64,000 nucleotides of DNA from positions 5,440,001-5,504,000 of the forward strand of contig NZ_CP109078.1 in assembly GCF_035917455.1 (NCBI RefSeq), given 5' to 3'. This document shows, piece after piece, positions 1 to 9,516 of this stretch; position 1 is the stretch's first letter; each line of letters opens with the position of its first letter. The translations under genes were made by a program, and so were the position numbers. The DNA is from Micromonospora sp. NBC_01796. Lineage in GTDB: Bacteria; Actinomycetota; Actinomycetes; Mycobacteriales; Micromonosporaceae. A model generated the notes under the pieces. That model saw only the letters and a list, made by a program, of their open reading frames with translations. It did no database searches and had not been told where the DNA came from.

Positions 1-1012
1 CCGGGTCGTTCTCGGCCCGGAACGCGGCCCACACCCTGTCCCCCTCGACCGGGCCGTACTTCGCCCGCGCGGCGATCCGGACCAGGGCCGACTGCATCTC
101 GGTGCCGCCACCGCCGCCGAACAGCCCGCCGACGACACCGGCGATGGCGATCAGGTCGGTCATCTCGAACCGGACCGGGCCACCCGCGTTGGTGATCGCG
201 TCCAGGTGCCCGGTGAGCACGTACTCGCCGGGGCAGTTGCGGTTGGCCATGCAGACACCGATGTACGCGTTGATCCCGTCGATGTACTCGCGTACGTCGG
301 CGTAGAGCTGCTCGCCGCGCGGGCCGCGCTGGCGCAGCGCCTCGACCTGGGCCTGGAGGTCCGCCTCGGTGTACGGCGAGTTGCGCCAGACGCTCTGCTC
401 GAGCGCCCGGTTGCCGGGGGCGCCCCCCGCGAACGGGGTGAGCGTGCCGCGCCCGACGTGCCGGAGCAGGTCCATGGTGAACAGCCGGTCCTCGGCACCG
501 GCGAAGCCCGCCCCGTACATGGTGCCGCCACGGGTGGTGCCGGTGATGTGCGGTACGCCGGTGGACCGGTCCCGGACGATGGTCACGTCGGCGCGCGGGG
601 AGTAGGTCCGCTCGGCCTGGCCCGGCGGGACTCCGAAGGAGGCGTCGTTGAAGAAGTTCCCGAGCTGGTCCTCGCGCAGGCCGGCGTAGCCGTAGACCAG
701 GTTGGCGTACTTGCCGAGCTGGTCGCCGGAGTGTCGGGGCAGGGTGCCGAAGGCCTGGTTGCCGAGGACCTCGACCAGGGTGGCGTTGCCGTTCTGACCG
801 GGCGGCAGGATGTCGGCGCACTCGCCGAGGCAGTAGTCGGTGGCGGCGAAGGAGGTGGTGCCGACCCCGTCCGGTGCGGCGGCGCTGGCACCCACCCGGT
901 CCGGTGCGGGGGCGGCCTGCGCGGGTGCGGGTCCGGCGACGAGCGTGGTCGCGGTGGTGACCAGGACGGCGAGGGCCGCCGTCACCCGTCGATTCAGGAC
1001 ATGTCGGGGCAT
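1..1012 (-). CDS. Penicillin acylase family protein, N-terminal part (cut by window edge)
   Basis: The reading frame is open from an ATG at 1012 to the left edge of the window, giving 337 residues of a longer protein. A Sec-type signal peptide (basic start, then a hydrophobic stretch ending in AQA) is followed by a region typical of the penicillin amidase (Ntn-hydrolase) family: VTIVRDRSTGVPHI, then GAGFAGAEDRLFTMDLLRH. Such enzymes are secreted precursors that self-cleave and hydrolyse amide bonds of beta-lactams, acyl-homoserine lactones or related amides. The nucleophilic Ser of the beta chain lies beyond the window, so activity cannot be judged. AGGAGG seven bases before the ATG supports the start. 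The truncation is only the window border. Substrate unknown. Confidence 0.85.
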   Translation of the reverse strand, partial: MPRHVLNRRVTAALAVLVTTATTLVAGPAPAQAAPAPDRVGASAAAPDGVGTTSFAATDYCLGECADILPPGQNGNATLVEVLGNQAFGTLPRHSGDQLGKYANLVYGYAGLREDQLGNFFNDASFGVPPGQAERTYSPRADVTIVRDRSTGVPHITGTTRGGTMYGAGFAGAEDRLFTMDLLRHVGRGTLTPFAGGAPGNRALEQSVWRNSPYTEADLQAQVEALRQRGPRGEQLYADVREYIDGINAYIGVCMANRNCPGEYVLTGHLDAITNAGGPVRFEMTDLIAIAGVVGGLFGGGGGTEMQSALVRIAARAKYGPVEGDRVWAAFRAENDP

Positions 1013-1160
1013 GGCTGATCCTCCTGCCGGTGGGATCATTACATGAAGAAACCTCGGGTACCGGATGGTAACCGTTCGTGAAGAACGTTGGAAAGACCTA
1101 ACACCATCGATACCTCACCGACATCCGGTCCTGCTCCGCGTCCCCATGGGACGGTCGGTA

Positions 1161-1189
1161 TCGGGTCGCCACGACAAACGGCGACCCGA
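1161..1189. terminator. Hairpin with 10-bp perfect stem
   Basis: TCGGGTCGCC at 1161-1170 pairs perfectly with GGCGACCCGA at 1180-1189 around a nine-base loop. It lies in the 251-base gap between the acylase start and the subtilase stop. It could end transcription of the subtilase gene or act in the acylase leader. There is no T tract. Confidence 0.45.
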
Positions 1190-1225
1190 CCGCCGGAGCC
1201 GGCAGCCGGGTCGCCGTCGTGCCAC

Positions 1226-1254
1226 GGTGGCGCGCCCCGAGGGGACGCGCCACC
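1226..1254 (-). terminator. Probable terminator of the subtilase gene
   Basis: GGTGGCGCG (1226-1234) and CGCGCCACC (1246-1254) form a perfect 9-bp stem ten bases past the subtilase stop codon. No U tract follows, as is usual for GC-rich actinomycete terminators. Confidence 0.6.
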
Positions 1255-1263
1255 GGGTGATCG

Positions 1264-4200
1264 TCAGCCGGCGTGGTACGCCCGGATGATCGTCTGTTCG
1301 ATCCCGCTCCCGCCGCTCCCGCCGGCCTTCACCTTCAGCGATACGGCCTGTCCCGTCTTGACCGTCGGCAGGTCGGCACGGTAGCCATCACCGTCCCGGC
1401 CGACCCGGGCCGAGCGCCAGGTGGCCCCGTCGTCGGTCGACGTCCAGAGCTGGAACGACTCCACCCGCTGGGCCGGTACGCCGTTCGCCTGCCGGACCCG
1501 GAAGCTGGCCGCTCCGCCCGTCGGGTGGTTGGCGGCGTCCAACGGCAGCGCGTAGTCGACCGAGAGCAGCGGCAGGGCAACACTGCGGGTGCCGCTCGGA
1601 CCGGCCGACCGGAACGTCCACGCCGTGCTGACCCGGGTCGAGACCGGCAGGATCAGGCTCGTGTCGACGTCGAAGGTCAACCGGTAGTCCGCCGCCGCGC
1701 TGGGCACGGTGAAGTCGGCCAGCGACGCCGCCCGTTCCTCGACCAGCTTCCCGTCGCGGTACAGGGCGAGCTTGCGGGTGACCCCGATCGTCCCGCCCGC
1801 GAGGCAGTCGGCCCGCTGGTGCGCGTCGGTGAGCAGGACCAGGTCGACGTGCAGGTTGCCGCTGGTCCGCGACGGTGCGGTGGCGCAGCTGAACTCCGCG
1901 CCGGACGGGTCGTCGTACCAGTCCGAGTGCAGCGGCTGCCGGGCCCAGATCGTCGACTGGCGGCTGCCCGCCCGGTAGACGCGGTCGCCCTGGGAGGCGT
2001 TCAGTCCACCGTAGATTCCCTCGTCCTTCCAGGTGTAGCCGGGCGTGACGTAGTCGGTCCGGTGCACCGGCAGGTCGTACGTCCGGTTCTGCAGCAGCGG
2101 CATGGACCCGTCCGGGGTGAAGCCGGAACGTCGCAGAGAGGTGAACATCTCCGGGGAGTCGATCTGGTTGAACCGCTGGTCGATCCGGGCGAGGCGGGCG
2201 CGTTCCGCCGTACTCACCCGGTAGGTCGGATCGGCCGGCACACCCCGGTCGTACGCGTGGACCAGGTCGTAGTGCTCCGGGGTGCCCGTGGTGGCGGTGG
2301 TGTCCATGGCGAAGCCCGCGTAGGCCCGGAGGGTCCCGATCCCGGGACGCTCCATCGGCTCCACCGACACCCTCGCCGAGGGACCGAAACCGGTGACGCT
2401 CTGGAACCAGGTCAGACCGGTGCGGGAGGTGTGGACGTTGGTGAACTGGACCGTGCCGGTCTTCGTGGCGACCCGGTCGATCGTCGCGGTCACCTGCTTC
2501 GCCCGCGCCGGGTCCAGTGTCATGGTCCGGTCGGCGGTGACGGCGATGTCCGGGACGCCGACGATGGCGCCCTGCTGGTTGTCGGTCTCCGGGTCATAGA
2601 CGGTGTACGCCCCGGTGATCGCGTACCGGCCGGCGGGGACCCGGAGGGTGACGGTCCTACCGGCGACGGTGAAGTCGCCCCCGCCGTAGACGGTCGGGTC
2701 GTCCAGGTTGGTCACCGACACACCTACCCAGTTGTCCGCGCTCGGCGGCAGGTCCTTCGTCGCCACCGTGTTGATGGTCAGGTCGTGGCTCGGCGCCTCC
2801 ACGTAGAAGGTCACCGGCGTACGCGACACGACCCTGTCCCGGACGCGGGCGGTCACCACGGCGCCGTAGAGGCCGGGCTTTCCGGCCACCGCCGCACGGT
2901 CGATCCGCAGCGTGGTGCCGGCGGACGCGCCGGGCTTGAGGCGTACCCGGGTTTCGGAGAGCGACGCGGTGCGCCGCGGCGCGGCCGTCCCCGCGTGGTC
3001 GGTGACCGTGACGTCGAGGTCGAGGTCGACCGTCGTGGCCTTCGGGTCACCGGTCCAGCTCAGCGATGCCGTGCCGGACCCCTGCTGCGGGTACGGGAAC
3101 GTGCCGAGGGCAACCACCGGCTGGTTGCTGACCGGGCCGGACAGGGACCGGACCGCGTTGAGCCGACCGGCACCGACGGCGTACGGGTCCGCGCCGGGCA
3201 GGGCGTCGGCGGCACCGACGAGTCCGGCCTTGAGCCGGGCGGCGGTCCAGTCCGGGTAACGCTGGGCGAGCAGTGCCGCGGCACCGGCGGCGTGGGGTGT
3301 TGCCATCGAGGTGCCGTCGGCGCCGGTGTAGTACTGGTCGACCGGCGCACCCAGCTGGGTGCCGGCAGCCCGGCCGGCGACGATGCCGACGCCCGGTGCC
3401 ACCAGTTCCGGCTTGGCCGCGCGGCTGTTGACCATCGGCCCCCGGCTGGAGAAGTCCGCCAGGTTGTCGGCGTCGTCGACCGCGCCGACGGTCAGCGCGG
3501 TGCTGGCGGCGGCGGGCGAGGAGATCGCGCCGCCGCTGTTGCCGGCGGCGATGACAAACAGCGCGCCGGTCTGCTTCGACAGGGCGTCGACGGCGAGGGA
3601 GAGCGGGTCGGTCCCGTCGCTCGGGTCGGTGCCACCGAGGCTCATGTTGATCACGTCGGCGCGGGCGGCGGCCCACTCCATACCGGCGATGATCTGCGAG
3701 TCCTCGCCGTAACCGGTGTCGTCGAGGACCTTGCCGACGACGAGTCGGGCACCGGGTGCGACACCACGGCGCTGGCCGTGCGACGCCGCGCCGGTGCCGG
3801 CGATGGTCGTGGCCACGTGCGTACCGTGTCCGTGGTGGTCGACGGCGTCGCCGCCCGCAACGGTGAAGTCGGCCCGGTCGACGATCTGACCGGCCAGGTC
3901 CGGGTGACCGAAGTCGGCCCCGGTGTCGAGCACGGCGACCCGGGCGCCCTTGCCGGTGTACCCGGCGTCCCAGGCCTCGGGGGCGGAGACCTGGCGCAGG
4001 TTGCGGTCGAGGTTGCTGCCGGACGTGGTGGTGGCCCGGACCCTGCGGTCCAGCCAGACCTTCGCCGCCCCACCGAGCAGGCCGTCGGTGGCCTGCTTCG
4101 CGGCGACGGGTGACTTCTTGGGTACGTGACCGGCCACCGCGCCGATGCTCGGCAGTTGCCGTACGTCGCCGAGGGTCGCCATCCGCGCGTTCGCCCGGGG

Positions 4201-4575
4201 CTGCACGATCACCGGGAGCTCGGGGGTGCTGGCGTCGTCGTACCCGTCCTCGATCAGCGCGGTGACGTCGAAGAGGGTCGGGTCGAAGACGGGTCCGACC
4301 TGCGCCGCGATGCTCGCCGGGATGACCCGTACGTGGCCGTCGGGACCGCAGCTCTGCTGGATCACCCCGTTCGGGTCGACCGGATCGACCCGGACCCTCG
4401 GGCATCCGGTACCGGTCGTCTCGACGGTCACCACGTCCCCGGTCAACAGGGTGACGGTGTACGTCTTCCCCGTGGGGGCGGCACTCTCGCCGGCCAGGAC
4501 CGGGCTACCCGGTACGAAGCCGACCATGGTGGCGACCAGTGTCATCGCGGGCAGCCAGCGCAAACTCCTGTGCAT
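1264..4575 (-). CDS. Secreted S8 family (subtilisin-like) serine peptidase
   Basis: A 1103-residue secreted protease. A signal peptide (about residues 1-29) is followed by a propeptide-like region and an S8 catalytic domain at about 205-470. The triad is visible: Asp217 in AVLDTGADFGHPD, His253 in HGHGTHVA and Ser423 in GTSMATPHAAG, with oxyanion Asn346 in AAGNSGG. About 600 residues of beta-rich sequence follow, as in large actinomycete subtilases, probably for substrate binding or surface retention. An AAGGGAG ribosome site precedes the ATG at 4575. It runs towards the acylase gene and ends in a hairpin. It probably degrades extracellular protein; the target is unknown. Confidence 0.93.
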   Translation of the reverse strand: MHRSLRWLPAMTLVATMVGFVPGSPVLAGESAAPTGKTYTVTLLTGDVVTVETTGTGCPRVRVDPVDPNGVIQQSCGPDGHVRVIPASIAAQVGPVFDPTLFDVTALIEDGYDDASTPELPVIVQPRANARMATLGDVRQLPSIGAVAGHVPKKSPVAAKQATDGLLGGAAKVWLDRRVRATTTSGSNLDRNLRQVSAPEAWDAGYTGKGARVAVLDTGADFGHPDLAGQIVDRADFTVAGGDAVDHHGHGTHVATTIAGTGAASHGQRRGVAPGARLVVGKVLDDTGYGEDSQIIAGMEWAAARADVINMSLGGTDPSDGTDPLSLAVDALSKQTGALFVIAAGNSGGAISSPAAASTALTVGAVDDADNLADFSSRGPMVNSRAAKPELVAPGVGIVAGRAAGTQLGAPVDQYYTGADGTSMATPHAAGAAALLAQRYPDWTAARLKAGLVGAADALPGADPYAVGAGRLNAVRSLSGPVSNQPVVALGTFPYPQQGSGTASLSWTGDPKATTVDLDLDVTVTDHAGTAAPRRTASLSETRVRLKPGASAGTTLRIDRAAVAGKPGLYGAVVTARVRDRVVSRTPVTFYVEAPSHDLTINTVATKDLPPSADNWVGVSVTNLDDPTVYGGGDFTVAGRTVTLRVPAGRYAITGAYTVYDPETDNQQGAIVGVPDIAVTADRTMTLDPARAKQVTATIDRVATKTGTVQFTNVHTSRTGLTWFQSVTGFGPSARVSVEPMERPGIGTLRAYAGFAMDTTATTGTPEHYDLVHAYDRGVPADPTYRVSTAERARLARIDQRFNQIDSPEMFTSLRRSGFTPDGSMPLLQNRTYDLPVHRTDYVTPGYTWKDEGIYGGLNASQGDRVYRAGSRQSTIWARQPLHSDWYDDPSGAEFSCATAPSRTSGNLHVDLVLLTDAHQRADCLAGGTIGVTRKLALYRDGKLVEERAASLADFTVPSAAADYRLTFDVDTSLILPVSTRVSTAWTFRSAGPSGTRSVALPLLSVDYALPLDAANHPTGGAASFRVRQANGVPAQRVESFQLWTSTDDGATWRSARVGRDGDGYRADLPTVKTGQAVSLKVKAGGSGGSGIEQTIIRAYHAG

Positions 4576-4709
4576 TCTGCTCCCTTGTGTACGATCAGCC
4601 GCTTTCGTGCGGCGCGGCCATGATCATATGCACGCGAACCGTTGCAAGATCGCGACAGGGGCGTTAAATCCGATCGCCCGAAGTCGGGTTCGAACGACAC
4701 AATGCGCAG

Positions 4710-5348
4710 GTGAACGCCTCAGTCGACGCCCTGGTTGCCGGACTGCTCGCCGGCTACGGAGTGGCCATCCCGTTCGGTGCGATCTCCGTACTGGTTGTCG
4801 CCCTCACCGCCCGTACCTCGTTCCGGGTCGGCGCCGGCGCCGGTCTCGGGGTGGCCGTGGCGGACGGCCTCTACGCCGGTGTCGCCGTGGTCGGCGGCAC
4901 CGCGCTGGCCACGGTGATCGAGCCGGCCGCCGGCCCGCTGCGGCTGCTCGCCGTGGCGATCCTCCTGCTGCTGGCCACCGGGACCGTGGTCCGGGCGATC
5001 CGCCAGCACCGCGGACGGTCGGGCCCGGCCCGCGACGACCGGGGCCTGACCACACCCGGTCGGGCGTTCGGCGCGGTGCTGGCGCTCACCCTGCTCAACC
5101 CGACCACGATCCTCTACTTCGGCGCGCTCATCCTCGGCCGGCAGGCATCCGCCCCGTTCACCCCCACCGACGCGGGCATCTTCGTGGCGGCGGTGCTCGC
5201 CGCCTCGGCGAGCTGGCAGCTCGTCGTCGCGGGCAGCGGGTCGCTGCTCGGCCGGGTGCTGGCCAGCCCCCGGGGACGCCTCGGCACCGCCCTCGTGTCC
5301 AGCGCGCTGATCGTCCTGCTCGCCCTGCGGCTGCTGCTCGCGGACTGA
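4710..5348 (+). CDS. LysE family amino-acid/metabolite exporter
   Basis: A 212-residue integral membrane protein with about six hydrophobic segments in the LysE/RhtB arrangement. The N-terminal helix carries GYGVAIPFGAISVLVV, and the conserved LTLLNPTTILYFGAL of the fourth segment is present near residue 130. LysE proteins export basic amino acids, homoserine, threonine or small metabolites using the membrane potential. The GTG at 4710 has no Shine-Dalgarno sequence; CACAAT six bases upstream might be a weak -10 for a leaderless message. The gene stands alone, diverging from the subtilase. Substrate cannot be inferred. Confidence 0.85.
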   Translation: MNASVDALVAGLLAGYGVAIPFGAISVLVVALTARTSFRVGAGAGLGVAVADGLYAGVAVVGGTALATVIEPAAGPLRLLAVAILLLLATGTVVRAIRQHRGRSGPARDDRGLTTPGRAFGAVLALTLLNPTTILYFGALILGRQASAPFTPTDAGIFVAAVLAASASWQLVVAGSGSLLGRVLASPRGRLGTALVSSALIVLLALRLLLAD

Positions 5349-5465
5349 GCCCCCCGCTCGTGTTCCCGGACCGGGCCCGGCACCCACCCCGGTTGTCGTC
5401 CACCCACCGGGTCGGTGGCGGTACCCGACCGCGCCGCCGGCCGCACCGTCCGCGACGTTCTGGCG

Positions 5466-5471
5466 TACGGT
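5466..5471 (+). promoter_or_regulatory. -10 element TACGGT for leaderless acVLRF1 message
   Basis: TACGGT lies exactly six bases before the ATG at 5478 and there is no ribosome-binding site, so transcription should start at or next to the A of the start codon. Confidence 0.5.
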
Positions 5472-5477
5472 CGGGGC

Positions 5478-6143
5478 ATGAGCAGCCGACCCGCCGCAGG
5501 CGGTGGCCGTTGGGTCGACGTCGAACCGGCCCGCGTGGCCCGCTGGATCGACGGTTTCACCGCCCGGCACGGTTCACCCGAGGTCGCCCCCACGCCGTAC
5601 GGGCTGCTGCTCACCGCCCCGGACGGCGCCACCGCCGAACTGCACCACCCACCCGGCACCCCGGCCGCGCCGGATCTGCCCGGCTTCCTGGACAGGGTGA
5701 CCGCCGCCCGCCGACTGGGGCTGCTGCTGGCCCGCAAGGGTGCGGTGGCGGTCGGCGTCGCCGAGGGTCCCGACCTGGTGACCTCCAAGGTGGACACCCG
5801 GTACGTGCAGGGGCGTACCGCCGCCGGTGGCTGGTCTCAGCAGCGTTTCGCCCGACGTCGGGACAACCAGGCCAAGGCGGCGATGGGGGATGCCGCCGAG
5901 CTGGCCCTGCGGTTGCTGGTTCCGGTGGCCGGCAGCCTCGACGCGGTGGTGGCGGGTGGCGACCGCCGGGCGATCGACAGCATCCTGGCCGACAGACGGC
6001 TCGCTCCGCTCGCCGCCCTGCGCGCGGACCGGCTGCTCGACGTTCCGGAACCACGGCACGCGGTGCTGGTCGACGCGATCGCCGCCGCGCGGGCGGTACG
6101 CGTCCTGGTCCGCGACCCCGACCCCGCACCACCCCCGGCCTGA
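5478..6143 (+). CDS. acVLRF1 family peptidyl-tRNA hydrolase (ribosome rescue)
   Basis: A 221-residue protein of the actinobacterial Vms1/ANKZF1-like release factor family. The diagnostic segment is at about residues 110-131: VQGRT, then GGWSQQRFARRRDNQ, where the conserved Gln of the QQRF loop takes the place of the GGQ of class-1 release factors. In eukaryotes Vms1 frees nascent chains from tRNA on stalled 60S subunits; the bacterial members are inferred to do the same job. The ATG at 5478 was preferred to an upstream in-frame start at 5415 because TACGGT sits six bases before it and the family starts there. It lies near an ABC-F ribosome ATPase, which fits a translation-stress neighbourhood. 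Confidence 0.85.
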   Translation: MSSRPAAGGGRWVDVEPARVARWIDGFTARHGSPEVAPTPYGLLLTAPDGATAELHHPPGTPAAPDLPGFLDRVTAARRLGLLLARKGAVAVGVAEGPDLVTSKVDTRYVQGRTAAGGWSQQRFARRRDNQAKAAMGDAAELALRLLVPVAGSLDAVVAGGDRRAIDSILADRRLAPLAALRADRLLDVPEPRHAVLVDAIAAARAVRVLVRDPDPAPPPA

Positions 6144-6287
6144 CTCCCTCCCGAACCCCGCTCTGCCCCGGCCTGACGACCGTCCCGGGCGTCGCCGTGG
6201 GCGTCACGCTCGGCGGTGCCGGGGTGACGGAGGCGGGTTCCCGCGACCGCCGGGTGATCCCGGATGGCGTCGGCGCGGGGCACTGGC

Positions 6288-6293
6288 TACCCT
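6288..6293 (+). promoter_or_regulatory. -10 element TACCCT for leaderless message
   Basis: TACCCT ends six bases before the ATG at 6300 and no Shine-Dalgarno is present, which fits a leaderless transcript. Confidence 0.45.
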
Positions 6294-6299
6294 CCCGCC

Positions 6300-6770
6300 A
6301 TGGCTTCGCGCGCCCGAAACCGTCGTCGTTCCGCATCCGCGTGGCCGCGGCTGGACCGGGACCTCCACCGACCGCTGCTGTTCGTCGGCGGGCTGGCGCT
6401 CCTGCTCTGCCTGACCGGCCTGGGCATCGGCGGGTTCTTCTGGTTCCGGCCGGACCAGGAGCCGGAGGCGGCGGCCCGGATCGCCATCGACTCCTTCGTC
6501 CAGCGCCTGATCACCGGCAACTACGGCGGGGCGTACGACCAGCTCTGTACGGACACCCGGCAGCGGTTCGACCGGGAGCAGTTCACCGCCGACGTGGGAG
6601 GTCGGCCGGCGGTTCGGTCGTACCAGATCGACACGATGGAGCGGTCCGGCCCTGCGTTCTCGGTCGGGGTGACCCTGGTCGACCCGAGCGGGGCCAGTGA
6701 GGCGCACGTGTACCGGGTGGTCGAGGACCGGGGGAGCTGGCGGATCTGCGGCGACCCGCTACCGGCCTGA
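6300..6770 (+). CDS. Single-pass membrane protein with extracytoplasmic NTF2-like/DUF4878-type domain
   Basis: A 156-residue protein. A basic, arginine-rich cytoplasmic tail (residues 1-22) precedes one transmembrane segment (about 25-48), then a roughly 100-residue extracytoplasmic domain. The pattern AARIAIDSFVQRLITGNYGGAYDQLC resembles the opening of small NTF2-like or DUF4878 lipoprotein domains, in which a helix pair precedes a curved sheet; this fold assignment is inference. Two Cys in the outer domain (in QLCTDT and WRICGD) could form a disulfide. The start at 6300 is chosen for its leaderless promoter; an in-frame ATG at 6264 would add 12 residues. Function unknown. Confidence 0.65.
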   Translation: MASRARNRRRSASAWPRLDRDLHRPLLFVGGLALLLCLTGLGIGGFFWFRPDQEPEAAARIAIDSFVQRLITGNYGGAYDQLCTDTRQRFDREQFTADVGGRPAVRSYQIDTMERSGPAFSVGVTLVDPSGASEAHVYRVVEDRGSWRICGDPLPA

Positions 6771-6836
6771 CCTGGCACCGGTCCGTTGCGCTGATCATGC
6801 GTGGTAATCCCACCGGGGGTCGGGCCGGTCGCCCGG

Positions 6837-6955
6837 TACACTTGGAGCCGTGCTGCTCTGCGAAGGCTGATCCGCCCCGCACCGGGGGGACATCGTTCCC
6901 GCCGGTGCATCCGTGTGCCTGAGTCAGCCTTCGACCCCGAGAGTGAGTCCACGAC
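6837..6955 (+). promoter_or_regulatory. Structured leader of the ABC-F gene with upstream ORF (candidate attenuator)
   Basis: TACACT at 6837-6842 sits seven bases before a GTG that opens a six-codon ORF (6850-6870). CGAAGGCTGA (6861-6870), which contains the stop codon of that ORF, is perfectly complementary to TCAGCCTTCG (6924-6933). Inside lies a second hairpin: GCACCGG (6879-6885) with CCGGTGC (6902-6908), continued by GGGA/TCCC with a six-base loop. This is the layout of ribosome-mediated attenuation, which is known for antibiotic-inducible ABC-F and WhiB7-regulon genes. A ribosome stalled on the short ORF would mask the left arm. No drug specificity can be read from the sequence. Confidence 0.6.
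6850..6870 (+). CDS. Six-codon leader peptide (MLLCEG)
   Basis: GTG-CTG-CTC-TGC-GAA-GGC-TGA starts seven bases after a TACACT -10 element, so it should be translated from the first base of a leaderless message. Its last three codons and stop form the left arm of the 10-bp leader stem upstream of the ABC-F gene. Its likely role is to sense ribosome stalling or cysteine/leucine supply; the peptide itself need have no function. Confidence 0.45.
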   Translation: MLLCEG

Positions 6956-8560
<1,605 letters not shown>

Positions 8561-8590
8561 GCCGGCGATCAGCGTCGCCTCGGGCGGACC

Positions 8591-8755
8591 ACCGTCGGGT
8601 CGAGCGGTCATCCGTCCGATCGGGCGGACCGGGTCGGGTCGAGCGCTCCTGCGTTCGGTCCGGCGGGCGGCGGTCGGGCCGAGGGCTCCTGAGTGCGGTC
8701 GGGTCGGGCGGCACCCCTGCGTCCGGTCGGGCTTCCGCTCGTCGGGTCGACTTAC
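8591..8755. repeat. Degenerate tandem repeats of about 40 bp
   Basis: About four imperfect units share a GTCGGGTCGAGCG core followed by TCCTGCGTYCGGTCSGGCGG-like sequence. They lie directly downstream of the ABC-F stop. They are not palindromic and too degenerate for CRISPR. Confidence 0.5.
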
Positions 8756-8887
8756 TGTCCCTCGTCGGTGCAGGCGTGTCCCGGCAGGCCCTGAGTGAGC
8801 CGAGTGGACCGCGGCGAGGGCTCGCGACCCGCCGAGGGTCGGCGACGAGCCGCCCGACGAGTACCGGGCCGGCCGGTGCCCGCGAGC

Positions 8888-9037
8888 GGTCACAAACGGT
8901 CGGTCACGAAGAGTGCGGTTACGAACAGTCGGTCACGGACGGTTGGTGGGAACGGCCGGGGCGGGACGAAGGATCTTGTCGATGCCCGTGTCCCCGAGCG
9001 CGCCCACCGGGGCGGTGGTGGCGAGACTCTCGGTCAC
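8888..9037. repeat. GGTYAC direct repeats spaced 14-15 bp
   Basis: GGTCAC occurs at 8888, 8902 and 8931 and GGTTAC at 8917, all in the same orientation at 14-15-bp spacing and flanked by similar CG and GAA or GGA bases. A further TCGGTCACGGA copy starts at 9030. Regular spacing suggests a regulator-binding array upstream of the small HTH gene, but this is inference. Confidence 0.45.
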
Positions 9038-9243
9038 GGAGTGCATCGGTACGGACAGACGCCGAGAACGCCCGCCCCGGTCCGTACGTGGCCTTTCCCG
9101 TTGGGCGCAATCGCTGAATCGGGAAATTGACACTGCTGTGCGTGTCGGTTGGCGAAGAGTTGATATCTGGCGCATGATCGTTCGAGGCGGTCTAATAGGT
9201 GGGACCGTATCGAACCGCACAGTCTGGGACGTGAGGAATCAAC

Positions 9244-9471
9244 ATGGCAGCCACCGGCACAGCCACCAGCACTGAGAAGGGTCGCCGGATCGTCGGAGCC
9301 GAGCGCCAGACGCTCGCCAAGGACCTGGTCAAGCGGTACACGTCCGGCGAGAGCATTCGTGCCCTGGCGGCCTCGACCGGCCGTTCCTATGGGTTCATCC
9401 ACCGGGTGCTCACCGAGTCCGGCGTTCAGTTGCGCCAGCGCGGCGGCGCTCGCCGTCGCAAGAAGGCGTGA
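9244..9471 (+). CDS. Small helix-turn-helix protein, Rv1473A-like
   Basis: A 75-residue basic protein. After a flexible 20-residue start, residues about 24-60 form a helix-turn-helix of the resolvase/Hin type: LAKDLVKRYTSGESIRALAA, then STGRSYGFIHRVLTESGV. The tail RQRGGARRRKKA is strongly basic and suits DNA or RNA binding. Mycobacterial Rv1473A, of similar size and motif, sits directly after the ABC-F gene Rv1473, and the order is kept here. The ATG at 9244 follows GTGAGGAATCAAC, a usable ribosome site. Its target is unknown; the direct repeats upstream are one candidate. Confidence 0.85.
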   Translation: MAATGTATSTEKGRRIVGAERQTLAKDLVKRYTSGESIRALAASTGRSYGFIHRVLTESGVQLRQRGGARRRKKA

Positions 9472-9516
9472 GTCGCTTCTCAGCCTGGTCCGCGCCCCGC
9501 GCAGTGGGGACCCACG

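Larger units (their letters stand above)
8561..9243. other. 683-bp non-coding interval
   Basis: No credible gene was seen on either strand between the ABC-F gene and the small HTH gene. The interval holds degenerate tandem repeats (8591-8755), a set of GGTYAC direct repeats (8888-8936, with a further copy at 9032), and an AT-richer 120 bp before the HTH gene that includes TTGACA at 9127-9132. No well-spaced -10 partner for that hexamer was found. Confidence 0.6.

Noticed and set aside
1-1012. Left-end acylase as a pseudogene
   Set aside because: The frame is intact up to the window border; the missing part is simply outside.
1273-4113. 946-codon open frame on the plus strand
   Set aside because: It is antisense to the subtilase, has Arg/Gly/Val-rich composition and no motif; the subtilase has a full catalytic triad and signal peptide.
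6800-6842. WhiB7-type promoter before the ABC-F leader
   Set aside because: The -10 TACACT is present but no AT-rich stretch adjoins a recognisable -35 at the right distance.
8591-8755. Possible CRISPR array
   Set aside because: Units are degenerate, directly adjacent, without constant repeat and variable spacer, and no cas gene is near.
9127-9168. Promoter TTGACA for the small HTH gene
   Set aside because: TTGACA is present at 9127-9132 but no -10 lies at 16-18 bp; TTGATATCT is about 30 bp away.
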